A stretch of DNA of 64,000 nucleotides from Sphingomonas sp. LT1P40 (GTDB lineage: Bacteria; Pseudomonadota; Alphaproteobacteria; Sphingomonadales; Sphingomonadaceae). Below the pieces are notes generated by a model. That model had not been told where the DNA came from. It saw nothing but the letters and a program-made list of their open reading frames with translations, and searched no databases. The position numbers were made by a program, and so were the translations under genes. Of the stretch, positions 17,019 to 25,336 are shown in pieces. The DNA is taken from positions 310,001 through 374,000 of the forward strand of contig NZ_JAXOJT010000001.1 in assembly GCF_036663835.1 (NCBI RefSeq), given 5' to 3'. How positions within the stretch are numbered: the first letter of the stretch is position 1; every line of letters starts with the position of its first letter.

Positions 17019-17910
17019 GATTGCACCGACTTTCCGTCAGAACCGTCTCCAGCGTGCGTAGGAACTGGCGGGCGACGCGCGATGGCTGGCGTTCCTCGAG
17101 CGTCGCCCATGAGATGGTGAAGCGGAGCGGCGGATCGGTGGGGAGCCAGCGGAAACCGGGCGACTGCCAGGCGCGGGCGGTGAACTCGTCGATCACCGTG
17201 ACACCCTCTTCGAGCTGGGCAAGGCGCGCGGCGATGAAGAAGGTCTGGACCGACACGGTCTCACGAAAGGCAATGCCGCGGTCGCGCGCGGCGCGGGTGA
17301 GCACGTCGCCGATCGGCCCCGTTGCAGTGACGCCGATCACGTCGCGGTCGGCGAGCAAGTCGAGCGGGAAACGCGGACCCGTGGGCGCGAACATGGTCTC
17401 GGGAAATTGCACGACCAGCTCGCCCTCGGCCAGCACATTGCGGGTCAGGCGCGGGTGTGGCGGCGGGGTGTAGGCGATGGCGAGGTCGATTTCGCGTTCG
17501 ATCAGCGAACGGACAAGATCGTCGTGGTGATGGGTGTGTACCTCGAACGTCACGCGCGGATATTCGCGGCGGAATTGCGCCATCGCTTGCGGCACCACGT
17601 CGAGCGCGAGGCTGGGGACGATGCCCAGCCGGATATGCCCGCCACCCGCCTGCGCCAGATTGCGCGCGGTGAGTTGCAGCGTGCCGAGCCGGTCGAACAG
17701 GTCGCCCGCTTCGCGCATCAACGCATGCGCCTCGTCGGTCGGGATCAGGCGGCCGCGCGAGAGCTGGAACAGCGTGAAGCCCAGATTATCCTCGGCATGG
17801 TGCAGCGTTTTCGACACCGACGGCTGCGAAACGCCCAGCGCGCGCGCCGCCGCGCTGATCGAGCCGTGGGTATAGACGGCGTGGAAGACTTCGAGTTGCC
17901 GAAAGCGCAT
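17014..17910 (-). CDS. LysR family transcriptional regulator
   Basis: A 298-residue regulator. The winged helix-turn-helix is at residues 1-60 (FRQLEVFHAVYTHGSISAAA and LGVSQPSVSKTLHHAED), followed by a periplasmic-binding-protein-like effector domain (HIRLGIVPSLALDVVPQAM). The ATG at 17910 was chosen; a TTG two codons upstream is possible. It sits directly upstream of dadA and the TonB receptor array on the same strand and is the obvious candidate to control them, with a D-amino acid or related molecule as effector. That role is inferred from position. Confidence 0.92.
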   Translation of the reverse strand: MRFRQLEVFHAVYTHGSISAAARALGVSQPSVSKTLHHAEDNLGFTLFQLSRGRLIPTDEAHALMREAGDLFDRLGTLQLTARNLAQAGGGHIRLGIVPSLALDVVPQAMAQFRREYPRVTFEVHTHHHDDLVRSLIEREIDLAIAYTPPPHPRLTRNVLAEGELVVQFPETMFAPTGPRFPLDLLADRDVIGVTATGPIGDVLTRAARDRGIAFRETVSVQTFFIAARLAQLEEGVTVIDEFTARAWQSPGFRWLPTDPPLRFTISWATLEERQPSRVARQFLRTLETVLTESRCNP

Positions 17911-18021
17911 GGCCAAACCCTAAGCACAGCCGCCGCGAAGTCCAGTTCGGCGCAGATGCCAAACCCGCTGTTAACCTCACGCCGCTACCGTTCCGGGTGA
18001 GGAACAACCGGGGAGGGCGGG

Positions 18022-19140
18022 TTGGACGCAGACCTGCGATATAGTTTTCCGCGATGGCGCATCGTCGACTGGCTCACGCGATCGCACCAGCCGGTGAGCG
18101 ATTCGATTCACGCCGCACAAGTCAGCACGCTCTATAGCTCGCTGTCGATTTTCTATGCCGCCGCATTGGCCACATTGATCTGCGCGGCGGTGATCTGGTG
18201 GCGACACCCGACGCCGTTGTTCACACTGTGGCTGCTGCTGGAGGTGACGACGATCGCGGCGCGGATCGTGTTGCTGAACCGCGACCGGCGCGCGGCGCGG
18301 GCGGGGCGGGCGACCGGCACCGACCTGTATCTGGCGATGACGCTGATCTGGGCGGCGACCCTGGGTTATGGCGCGGCGATCACGACGCTGAGCGGCGATT
18401 TCGCGGCGGCGATCGTGGTCAACATCACCTCGGCCTGTATCGCCGGCGGCATGAGCATCCGTTATTTCGGCGCGCCGCGCTTCGTGCTGCTGGCCTGTAC
18501 CGCAGCGCTGGGGCCGATGGCGATGGGCGCGGCGTTCGCAGGCGACTGGGTGCTGATCGTGACCACCCTTCAGGCGCCGCTGGCGCTGTTCAGCATGTCA
18601 CAGGCGGCAAAAAGGCTGAACCGGATGATGATTGCGACGATGGAGGCCGAGCATGAAAATGCCCACCGCGCGGCGCATGACGAACTGACCGGGCTGCTCA
18701 ATCGCGCGGGCTTCATGCGTGCGGCGGCGGCGCGGGCGGGGATCGGCGGCACGTTGTTCTATATCGATCTGGACGGGTTCAAACCGGTCAACGACCGGCA
18801 CGGGCATGAGGCGGGCGATGCGGTGCTGCGCGAAGTGGCGGCGCGGCTGGCCGGGATCGCCGGACGGCACAGCCAGGCGGCGCGCATGGGCGGCGACGAA
18901 TTCGTGCTGCTGACGCCGATGCTGAGCGCAGGGGCAACCGAGCGGTTGGGCGCGCGGATCGTGGAGGTGATTGCCGGGCATGGCTATGCGCTGGGCTCGG
19001 CCGAGGCGCGGATCGGGGTGAGCGTGGGTGCTGCCGCGATGACGGCGAACGATGCGATCGACGATGCGCTGCGGCGGGCGGATGCGGCGCTGTACGGTGC
19101 GAAGACGCGCGGCGGTGGGACGGTGCGGCTGGCGGCTTAG
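18022..19140 (+). CDS. membrane diguanylate cyclase (GGDEF)
   Basis: A 372-residue protein with about five to six hydrophobic segments (residues 40-195) and a C-terminal GGDEF domain from about residue 210. The active site is intact (ARMGGDEFVLL), and HDELTGLLNR and YIDLDGFKPVND mark the start of the domain, so it should make cyclic di-GMP. The RxxD inhibitory site expected just before GGDEF is absent (RHSQ), so product inhibition through it is unlikely. Translation appears to start at TTG, preceded by GGGAGGG; no ATG is available before the membrane part. Confidence 0.9.
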   Translation: MDADLRYSFPRWRIVDWLTRSHQPVSDSIHAAQVSTLYSSLSIFYAAALATLICAAVIWWRHPTPLFTLWLLLEVTTIAARIVLLNRDRRAARAGRATGTDLYLAMTLIWAATLGYGAAITTLSGDFAAAIVVNITSACIAGGMSIRYFGAPRFVLLACTAALGPMAMGAAFAGDWVLIVTTLQAPLALFSMSQAAKRLNRMMIATMEAEHENAHRAAHDELTGLLNRAGFMRAAAARAGIGGTLFYIDLDGFKPVNDRHGHEAGDAVLREVAARLAGIAGRHSQAARMGGDEFVLLTPMLSAGATERLGARIVEVIAGHGYALGSAEARIGVSVGAAAMTANDAIDDALRRADAALYGAKTRGGGTVRLAA

Positions 19141-19174
19141 GGTGTTGCCCACCGGACTGCGCACTGTTCACCGG

Positions 19175-19245
19175 ATGCCCCGCGTGGATTCGAACCACGA
19201 CCGCCGCAGTCAAAGTGCGGTGTCCTACCATTAGACGACGGGGCA
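19175..19245 (-). tRNA. tRNA-Gln (anticodon TTG)
   Basis: A 71-nucleotide cloverleaf. The acceptor stem is TGCCCCG/CGGGGCA, the D arm GTC-TAATGGTAG-GAC, the anticodon stem CCGCA/TGCGG with loop CTTTGAC (anticodon TTG), a 4-base variable loop, and the T arm CGTGG-TTCGAAT-CCACG. CCA is not encoded. The discriminator base is T. Its sequence is close to that of other bacterial tRNA-Gln genes. Confidence 0.95.
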
Positions 19246-19313
19246 AGAAGCTCCGGGTCTAATGGCGCGGATCAGCGATGTCACTGGGTTCGGTAGCATC
19301 TGCACAAATATGT

Positions 19314-20135
19314 CTAGACATAATGGGGGTCGCGGTCTTCGCGCAGATCCTCGTAATGCACCAAAGCCGGTTCGGGGCCGAGCGGGACGGGTTCGCCGCC
19401 CTGGAAGGTAAGTTCGCCGCGCTCGCAATCGTCGGCGCGGACATAGCCATTGATGTACAGGCGGCGTTGATGGGTCGAACTGTTCCGGCCCGATCCATGG
19501 ACCAGATAGGGATTCCATAATGCGACATCGCCGGGATCGAGGACGAGATCGACGACCGTGGCGGGGTCGATGCCCGCAGCGATCAGCGACCCGTCGGACA
19601 TTTCGGTGCCGAGCACTTCGGTGGTCGTGTCGAGGTCGAGCGGCCCGGCATGGCTGCGCGGGATGAAACACATCGCGCCGCTTTCCCGCGTGTGAGGATC
19701 GATGGCGAGGCCGGTCTGGACATAGCTGGTGCCGAGATTGCGGTAATGTTCTTCGGGCGTCCGGAAACGCGAATCCTGATGCCAGGCGAAATCGCCCATC
19801 GACCCCGGCGCCTTCCAGTGGAGCTGGTTGATGATCTGCTTGAGGTCGCCGCCGATCAGCGGTTCGAGGATGGCGATCCAGCGCGGGTCCATGCGGACGG
19901 CGTTGAGCACCGCATTATGATAGGACGGCCATTGCACCATGCGGACGAGCGGCGTGCCGTCGGCATCGGGGGCGATGTTGTAGAACAGGTTGCCGTGGCG
20001 GAAGCTGCGGCCGTGCGCGACCCCCTCGGCATGCACCGCATCCGCCGCTGCGCCGATCGTTTCGATTTCGCTGGGGGAGAATACGCCCTTGACGATGGCG
20101 TAGCCGTTTTCGCGATAGGCGGTGACGTGGTCCAC
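19314..20135 (-). CDS. phytanoyl-CoA dioxygenase family protein
   Basis: A 273-residue Fe(II)/2-oxoglutarate-dependent oxygenase. The metal triad fits the pattern H-x-D in AWHQDSRF and a distal His in NPYLVHGSGRNSS; RRLYINGY is consistent with the 2-oxoglutarate-binding Arg region. VSPSEIETI-like N-terminal helices are typical of the PhyH family. Translation starts at GTG, one base after the stop of the upstream aldo/keto reductase, with GGGAG before it; an earlier in-frame start would overlap that gene. The likely reaction is hydroxylation of a small molecule; the substrate is unknown. Confidence 0.88.
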   Translation of the reverse strand: MDHVTAYRENGYAIVKGVFSPSEIETIGAAADAVHAEGVAHGRSFRHGNLFYNIAPDADGTPLVRMVQWPSYHNAVLNAVRMDPRWIAILEPLIGGDLKQIINQLHWKAPGSMGDFAWHQDSRFRTPEEHYRNLGTSYVQTGLAIDPHTRESGAMCFIPRSHAGPLDLDTTTEVLGTEMSDGSLIAAGIDPATVVDLVLDPGDVALWNPYLVHGSGRNSSTHQRRLYINGYVRADDCERGELTFQGGEPVPLGPEPALVHYEDLREDRDPHYV

Positions 20136-20136
20136 T

Positions 20137-21072
20137 TCACACTCCCGCTGCGGTAAGCCGGTCGAGCTGCTCGCGCGACAATTCCAGCGTCCAACCCGCA
20201 ATCAGCTCATCGAGCTGAGCGACGCTCGTGGCGCTGGCGATCGGTGCGGTAATGCCGGGTTGTGCAGCGATCCAGGCGAGTGCGATCTGCGACAGGGTCG
20301 CACGGGTTTCGGCGGCGACCTGATCCATCGCGGCGAGCACCGCCGCGCCTTTGCCCTCCAGATGCTTGGCCATGCCACCGCCGCGCACGCTTTTGCCGAG
20401 ATCTTCGGCGGTGCGATATTTGCCGGTGAGAAAGCCCGATGCGAGGCCATAATAGGGCAGCACGCCGATATTGTGCTCGACGCACAGATTCTGGAGCTCG
20501 CCTTCGTAGCGGTGGCGGCTGACGAGATTATATTCGGGCTGGAGTGCGCGATAATGCGGCAGGCCGCCGCGGTGTGCGATGTCGAGCGCGGATTTGAGGC
20601 GGGCGGCGGTGAAGTTCGATGCGGCAATGTGGCGGACCTTGCCCGCGTCGATCAGCTTGCCGAATGCGGCGAGGACGTCTTCCTGCGGCACGGCATCGTC
20701 GTCCTGATGCGCGTAATAAAGGTCGATGGTCTCGACCCCAAGCCGTTTGAGCGAAGCGTCGCAGGCGGTGGCGATGCGGGCGGGGGCGAGCTTGTCGCCG
20801 CCCTCGCCGGGGAGCATACCGACCTTGGTGGCGACGCCGATTCGCTTGCCCGACGTTTTCATCCATTCGCCGATCAGGGTTTCGGATTCGCCGCCCTTAT
20901 GCCCCGGAACCCACGCGGAATAGACATCGGCGGTATCCACCAGCGTGCCGCCGACATCGGCAAAGCGATCGAGCAGCGCAAAGCTGGTGTCGCGGTCGGC
21001 GGTCCAGCCGAAAACATTGCCGCCGAACACCATTGGCGGCGTCGAAATGTCGCTGACGCCGAGCTGGCGCAT
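20137..21072 (-). CDS. aldo/keto reductase
   Basis: A 311-residue NADPH-dependent oxidoreductase. It starts MRQLGVSDI and shows GGTLVDTADVYSAW with catalytic Asp and Tyr, then ATKVGM (Lys), and YYAHQDDD (His). QPEYNLVSR and PIASATSVAQLDEL are the NADP-binding part. The gene is 3 bases after a small lipoprotein gene and 1 base before the phytanoyl-CoA dioxygenase family gene, so the three form an operon. The combination suggests an oxidative small-molecule pathway; no substrate can be named. Confidence 0.92.
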   Translation of the reverse strand: MRQLGVSDISTPPMVFGGNVFGWTADRDTSFALLDRFADVGGTLVDTADVYSAWVPGHKGGESETLIGEWMKTSGKRIGVATKVGMLPGEGGDKLAPARIATACDASLKRLGVETIDLYYAHQDDDAVPQEDVLAAFGKLIDAGKVRHIAASNFTAARLKSALDIAHRGGLPHYRALQPEYNLVSRHRYEGELQNLCVEHNIGVLPYYGLASGFLTGKYRTAEDLGKSVRGGGMAKHLEGKGAAVLAAMDQVAAETRATLSQIALAWIAAQPGITAPIASATSVAQLDELIAGWTLELSREQLDRLTAAGV

Positions 21073-21075
21073 GGG

Positions 21076-21240
21076 TTACTCCTCGGGGGCGGGCGTTCCG
21101 GGTTCGGTCGCGTTGATGTCGAGCGTGTCGGCGGCGGCGTTGAGCTGCGCGGCTTCCCCGGCGCTGACACCGGTGGTGTCGTCCGCGCGATCACAGGCGG
21201 TAGCGAGCAACAGGAGCGGCAAAAGGGCGATGGCGCGCAT
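21076..21240 (-). CDS. small lipoprotein, 54 aa
   Basis: A very short lipoprotein precursor. The signal peptide MRAIALLPLLLLATACD contains a clear lipobox (LATAC). The mature part is about 38 residues, acidic, and ends in TEPGTPAPEE. It is the first gene of the operon with the aldo/keto reductase (3-base gap). The function is unknown. Confidence 0.7.
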   Translation of the reverse strand: MRAIALLPLLLLATACDRADDTTGVSAGEAAQLNAAADTLDINATEPGTPAPEE

Positions 21241-21273
21241 GACGTCCTGACGTGAAAGGGACTGACGGGGAAT

Positions 21274-21297
21274 GGGGCCGCCGCGAACGGCGGCCCC
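21274..21297 (-). terminator. strong GC hairpin after a lipoprotein gene
   Basis: GGGGCCGCC pairs perfectly with GGCGGCCCC around a 6-base loop, directly after the stop of the 98-residue lipoprotein gene. There is no T tract, so it may stabilise the 3' end or reduce read-through into the next gene rather than act as a full terminator. Confidence 0.4.
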
Positions 21298-21304
21298 GGT
21301 TCGC

Positions 21305-21601
21305 TTACTTGTCGAGTTCGTTGCCGGCGGCATCGGCGGCGTTGCCGACGCGATCCGCGCCCTCGCTCACCTCGCGCGCACCCTCGCCGATTGCGGCACC
21401 GGCGCGGTCGGCGGCGTTTTCAGCCGTGCCGAGCGCGCTGTCCGTCGCAGCTTCGACGTCCGAAGCGGCTTCGCCCATCGTTGCGTTGGCGTCGGCGGCG
21501 ATGGCCTCTGCAGCTTCCCCGGTTTCGTTCTGTGCCTTTTCGCTGCATGCGGTCAGGCCTAGTGCCGCGACGGCAGCGAGGGGAAGAAGGACTCGTTTCA
21601 T
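21305..21601 (-). CDS. alanine-rich lipoprotein with LEA-like repeats
   Basis: A 98-residue lipoprotein. The signal peptide ends in LGLTACS (lipobox). The mature protein is very rich in Ala, Glu and Asp, with repeated amphipathic units (ETGEAAEAI, MGEAASDVEAATDSA, AGAAIGEGAREVSEGA) that look like a late-embryogenesis or coiled-coil helical repeat. Such proteins are often stress-related. An EcfG-like promoter pattern lies upstream, which fits a role in the general stress response, but this is inferred. Confidence 0.8.
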   Translation of the reverse strand: MKRVLLPLAAVAALGLTACSEKAQNETGEAAEAIAADANATMGEAASDVEAATDSALGTAENAADRAGAAIGEGAREVSEGADRVGNAADAAGNELDK

Positions 21602-21634
21602 AATGTGCCTCTCAGATTATTTCGGTGCGTGCAG

Positions 21635-21659
21635 GACGCCCAATACGACACTAGGTTCC
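21635..21659 (-). promoter_or_regulatory. EcfG-like general stress promoter
   Basis: On the minus strand, GGAAC is followed after 16 bases by CGTC, one mismatch from the GGAAC-N16/17-CGTT pattern of EcfG-dependent promoters in Alphaproteobacteria. It is 34 bases before the ATG of the lipoprotein gene at 21601. Not tested. Confidence 0.45.
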
Positions 21660-21721
21660 ATGGATGACTGCTGCAAGACGCTTGCCTCTCGTCGCGCACG
21701 CGCCTAGATCACGCAAGTTGC

Positions 21722-21752
21722 GGCCGCCCGGTGAGGGCGGCCCTTATTGTTT
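21722..21752 (+). terminator. terminator-like hairpin in front of trcR
   Basis: GGCCGCCC and GGGCGGCC pair around GGTGA, followed by CTTATTGTTT. This has the form of an intrinsic terminator on the plus strand. There is no plus-strand gene upstream, and the trcR ribosome binding site begins just two bases later. Confidence 0.6.
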
Positions 21753-21766
21753 CTGGAGACTTTGAC

Positions 21767-22426
21767 GTGGCCCAGCCGCTCATGCCGCACGCGACCGCAT
21801 CCTGGATGGTCGACAACACCGCGCTCTCGTTCGAGCAGATCGCCGATTTCTGTGGCCTGCACATATTGGAGGTGCAGGCGATCGCCGACGACACCGCCGC
21901 GACCAAGCTGACCGGGCGCGATCCGGTTCGCGCGCACGAGGTGACGCAGGAAGAGATCGAGAAGGCGCAGGCCGATCCCGAATATCGCATGAAGATGAGC
22001 AAGGGGCCGGAGCAGGTCCGCCGCACCAAGGGGCCGCGTTACACGCCGGTCTCGAAGCGGCAGGACAAGCCCGACGGCATCGCGTGGATCATCCGCAACC
22101 ACCCCGAGATCACCGACGGCACGATCGGCAAGCTGATCGGCACCACGCGCAACACGATCGCCGCGATCCGCGACCGCAGCCATTGGAACATCGGCAACAT
22201 CACGCCGAAAGACCCGGTAACGTTGGGCCTGACGACTCAGCGCGAGCTGGACGCGGCGGTGGCCAAGGCGGCCAAGGCGGCCGGCATCGAAGCACCGGTC
22301 GACACCCGGCTTGAGGGCGACCGCGAGGCGCTGATCCAGCAGCTGCGCGACGAGCGTGAGGCCGCGCTGCGCGAGCCGAGCGAGATGATCGGCGACACCG
22401 GTCTGGTCGATCCGTTCAAGCGCTGA
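21767..22426 (+). CDS. trcR: cell cycle transcriptional regulator TrcR (DUF1013)
   Basis: A 219-residue protein of the alphaproteobacterial DUF1013 family. It opens with AQPLMPHATASWMVDNTALS, a region highly conserved in the family, and contains a helix-turn-helix (LSFEQIADFCGLHILEVQAI) and a second one (GTIGKLIGTTRNTIAAIRD). Its relatives are annotated as cell cycle regulators. Translation begins at GTG with GGAG about 9 bases before. The 3' end overlaps the convergent nat pseudogene by 11 bases. The leader holds a terminator-like hairpin, so the gene may be controlled by attenuation. Confidence 0.85.
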   Translation: MAQPLMPHATASWMVDNTALSFEQIADFCGLHILEVQAIADDTAATKLTGRDPVRAHEVTQEEIEKAQADPEYRMKMSKGPEQVRRTKGPRYTPVSKRQDKPDGIAWIIRNHPEITDGTIGKLIGTTRNTIAAIRDRSHWNIGNITPKDPVTLGLTTQRELDAAVAKAAKAAGIEAPVDTRLEGDREALIQQLRDEREAALREPSEMIGDTGLVDPFKR

Positions 22427-23241
22427 CGGGTTCTCCATCGGGAAAGAGGGCGCTGTGCCGGGCGGCCACGCGTGGCCACAGCCCGGCGGCTTCTGGCAGG
22501 TCGAGATCCATCGTGTCGCGGAGCGCTGCGACCAGCGCGTTCGCATTGTTCAGTAGGTGCCGCGACCGACCCTGCGCGGTGGTCTCCGTAAAGGCGCGGT
22601 CGCGTAAAGCGATATGCCGGTCGCCGATTCGACGCTGAGCAACGAGGTTAAGCGTGAAATTGCTGTGCGGGCTGGACTGTTGCCAGACGCATTGATCGAC
22701 CAGCAGTGTTTCGTCGGCGGGCTCGTCGCGGAAATCGAAGCTGATGCCGCTAGCGCTTCCCGCCGCATGTTCGGAAAAGCGCCAATAGCCATCGTCGGTA
22801 CGGGCCAGTGTGAGGGCGTAGCGCGGATGGTCGTGGTTGCCCTTGCTCAGCGGGATCGGCTTGGCCTGACTGCCGCCGAACCCTGCATCGACCAGCCAGA
22901 GTTGCCCGTCGAGCGCGACGATCAGGGTGAGGTGGTTGCCGAGCATGGCATCGCCCATTTCGGCGCGGCGGACCCCGGCATGCGTGCGCTGAACATCGAA
23001 GCCGATCTGCGCCAGCGCCCAGCCGAGCAGGCCGTTCTGTTCATAGCACCAGCCGCCGCGCCGACGCGTCACGATCTTGTCGAACGCGGCATCGAGCGAA
23101 ATGCCGAGCGTCCGGCCAAGCTGAACGTCGAGATTTTCAAACGGAACGGATATGCGCGCGCATCACCCCGTCGAGCGTGACGAAGTCCGGCACCGCGACA
23201 TCGCGGTATCCGATGCGATCGAGATAGGCGGCGAGATTCAT
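22416..23241 (-). pseudogene. nat: arylamine N-acetyltransferase, frameshifted
   Basis: Reading from the ATG at 23241 gives the family N-terminus MNLAAYLDRIGY, then RAHIRSV and a stop at 23137-23139. The expected continuation PFENLDVQLG and the catalytic RRRGGWCYEQN continue in another frame to 22416. The junction has one TTCCG unit where two would restore RSVPFEN, so a 5-base contraction explains the break. The remaining frame still holds the active-site Cys and later His/Asp regions. Arylamine N-acetyltransferases use acetyl-CoA to acetylate aromatic amines. A sequencing error is possible. Confidence 0.8.
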
Positions 23242-23317
23242 GATTCGAAGATCGGGAATGGCGAGCGTGTTCGCAAGAGTCGACAGCGGCAGGAGTCCGC
23301 GCCAGAAGGGTTGCACT

Positions 23318-24430
23318 ATGCAACCCGAACCCGATCCGGCCGCGATGTCATTTTCGCCCGACGCCTCGCTGGTCGAGGATGAGGGTGGCGTTGCGACCAG
23401 CCATCGCGGGCTGACCTATCCGATGGGCGCGCGAACGCCGGGGGTGGGAGAGGCGATTGCGGTCGGTCCCGGCATCCACTGGGTGCGCATCCCGATGGTC
23501 GGGCCGCTGAGCCATATCAATTGCTGGCTGATCGACGATGGCGCGGGGACGACGATTGTCGATAGCGGGCTGAACGTCGGCGTGTCGGTGGATGCGTGGC
23601 GGGCATTGTTCGCGGTGACGCCGCTGAACGAAAAGCCGCCGAGCCGGGTGATCTGCACGCATTTCCATCCCGATCACACCGGGCTTGCGGGGTGGTTCGC
23701 GCGCAAATTCGCGGCACCGATCTGGATGACGCGCGGCGAGTGGCTGACCATCCGGGTGCTGACCTCCGATGCGCGCGACGATGTGCCGGACGAGCAGATT
23801 GCGTTCTGGCGCGCGGCCGGGTGGGACGCAGAGCAGATCGCGGCGGCGTCCGAGAACGGTTTTGGCCGGATGCGGCGGATGATCGCGCCGCTGCCGCTGG
23901 GCTATCGCCGGATCGTGGACGGCGAGGTTATCCGCATTGGCGATGCCGAGTGGCAGGTGGTGGTGGGGTCTGGCCATTGCCCCGAACATGCGTGCCTGTG
24001 GAATGCGCGCGACGGGTTGCTGATCGCGGGCGACCAGGTGCTGCCGCGGATCAGTTCCAACGTGTCGCTCGGCGTGAGCGAGCCGGAGGCCGACCCGCTG
24101 GGCGAATGGCTGGCATCGATCGACCGGCTGCTGGAATTGCCCGACGATTTGCTGGTGCTGCCTTCGCATGGCGAGCCGTTCACCGGGCTGCATGCGCGGC
24201 TGACCGCGTTGCGCGACGATCATTTGAAACAGCTCGACATGCTGCACGCCCATTTGATCGAGCCGCGCCGCGCGGTCGATTGTTTCGGGCGGCTGTTCCG
24301 GCGCAGGATCGGCCCCGACGTGCTGGGCATGGCGAGCGGCGAGACGCTGGCGCATTTGCGGCGGCTGGAGGTCGATGGCCGTGCCGTGCGCGAGGTTCTT
24401 GACGGCGTCTGGTGGTATCGCGCGGCGTGA
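23318..24430 (+). CDS. MBL fold metallo-hydrolase
   Basis: A 370-residue metallo-beta-lactamase-fold protein. The metal motif is CTHFHPDHTG, with later GSGHCPEH, a metal-binding GDQVLP and a final PSHGEPF His. These residues are those of the zinc-binding hydrolase family that includes lactonases and glyoxalase II-like enzymes. A C-terminal helical extension begins near residue 270. Start ATG at 23318 follows GAAGGG. It is followed by a DLH-type hydrolase and a glutathione S-transferase in a co-directional group, pointing to small-molecule turnover or detoxification. Confidence 0.9.
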   Translation: MQPEPDPAAMSFSPDASLVEDEGGVATSHRGLTYPMGARTPGVGEAIAVGPGIHWVRIPMVGPLSHINCWLIDDGAGTTIVDSGLNVGVSVDAWRALFAVTPLNEKPPSRVICTHFHPDHTGLAGWFARKFAAPIWMTRGEWLTIRVLTSDARDDVPDEQIAFWRAAGWDAEQIAAASENGFGRMRRMIAPLPLGYRRIVDGEVIRIGDAEWQVVVGSGHCPEHACLWNARDGLLIAGDQVLPRISSNVSLGVSEPEADPLGEWLASIDRLLELPDDLLVLPSHGEPFTGLHARLTALRDDHLKQLDMLHAHLIEPRRAVDCFGRLFRRRIGPDVLGMASGETLAHLRRLEVDGRAVREVLDGVWWYRAA

Positions 24431-24467
24431 GTTAGGTTGTGCGGGGCGGGATTATGGAGAGCAAACG

Positions 24468-25334
24468 ATGTGCGATGAACTGACCGCCGCCGACAATGAA
24501 AAGCTGAACGGCGGTATTTCGCGCCGCGACTTCGGGATCATGGCCGGGGGCGTCGGCCTTGCTGCATTGCTGCCCGCGCCTGCCAATGCGCAGGCGGTGA
24601 AGGGGCGTGACGTGACCTTTGCCGTGCCGGGCGGCACTGCTGACGGCTATTTCGTGGCACCGGCCACGGGCAAGCATCCCGCCGTTTTGGTGTGGCCCGA
24701 CGTGATGGGGATGCGCCCCGCATTTCGCCAGATGGCCGACCGGCTGGCGCAATCAGGCTATGCCGTGCTGACGGTGAACCCCTTTTATCGATCGGTCGCG
24801 GGGCAGTTTCTGAAACCTGGCGAATCCTGGGGCGATCCGGCGATCCGCGCGAAGGTGGGGCCGTGGCGCGCGCTGTTGACCCCGGATGCGGTGGTCAGCG
24901 ACGCGACCGCTTATGTCGGCTGGCTCGACAAACAAACCGAGGTCAATCGCAAGCGCGGCGTCGGCACCACGGGTTATTGCATGGGCGGGCCGTTCACGAT
25001 GCGCACCGCCGCCGCGCTGCCCAAGCGGGTGCGGGCGGGAGCTTCGTTCCATGGCGGCGGGATCGGGACCGATAAGCCGGACAGCCCGCATCTGCTGGTG
25101 CCGAAGATGAAGGCCGATTTCCTGTTCGCCGTCGCCGAGAATGACGACCAGCGCAATCCGAACGAGAAGGAACTGGTGCGCAAGGCGTTTGCCGATGCGA
25201 AGCGTGCGGCGGAGATCGAGGTTTATGCCGGGGCGCAGCACGGCTGGTGCCCGCCGGACAGCCAGGCCTATAATCAGGTTCAGGCTGAAAAGGCGTGGGG
25301 CCGGTTGCTGGCGTTGTTCGACAAGGCGCTTTGA
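24468..25334 (+). CDS. Tat-exported dienelactone hydrolase family protein
   Basis: A 288-residue alpha/beta hydrolase with a twin-arginine signal: ISRRDFGIMAGGVGL followed by a hydrophobic stretch ending in APANAQA. The nucleophile is Cys in GYCMGG, as in true dienelactone hydrolases; the His is in GAQHGWCPP, and the acid is the Asp of VAENDDQRNP. The N-terminal 20 residues before the twin Arg are polar. It is 37 bases after the metallo-hydrolase and 2 bases before a GST gene. Likely periplasmic; substrate unknown. Confidence 0.88.
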   Translation: MCDELTAADNEKLNGGISRRDFGIMAGGVGLAALLPAPANAQAVKGRDVTFAVPGGTADGYFVAPATGKHPAVLVWPDVMGMRPAFRQMADRLAQSGYAVLTVNPFYRSVAGQFLKPGESWGDPAIRAKVGPWRALLTPDAVVSDATAYVGWLDKQTEVNRKRGVGTTGYCMGGPFTMRTAAALPKRVRAGASFHGGGIGTDKPDSPHLLVPKMKADFLFAVAENDDQRNPNEKELVRKAFADAKRAAEIEVYAGAQHGWCPPDSQAYNQVQAEKAWGRLLALFDKAL

Positions 25335-25336
25335 AG

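Noticed and set aside
19175..19245. Integration site at tRNA-Gln
   Set aside because: No integrase gene and no repeated 3' end of the tRNA were seen nearby.
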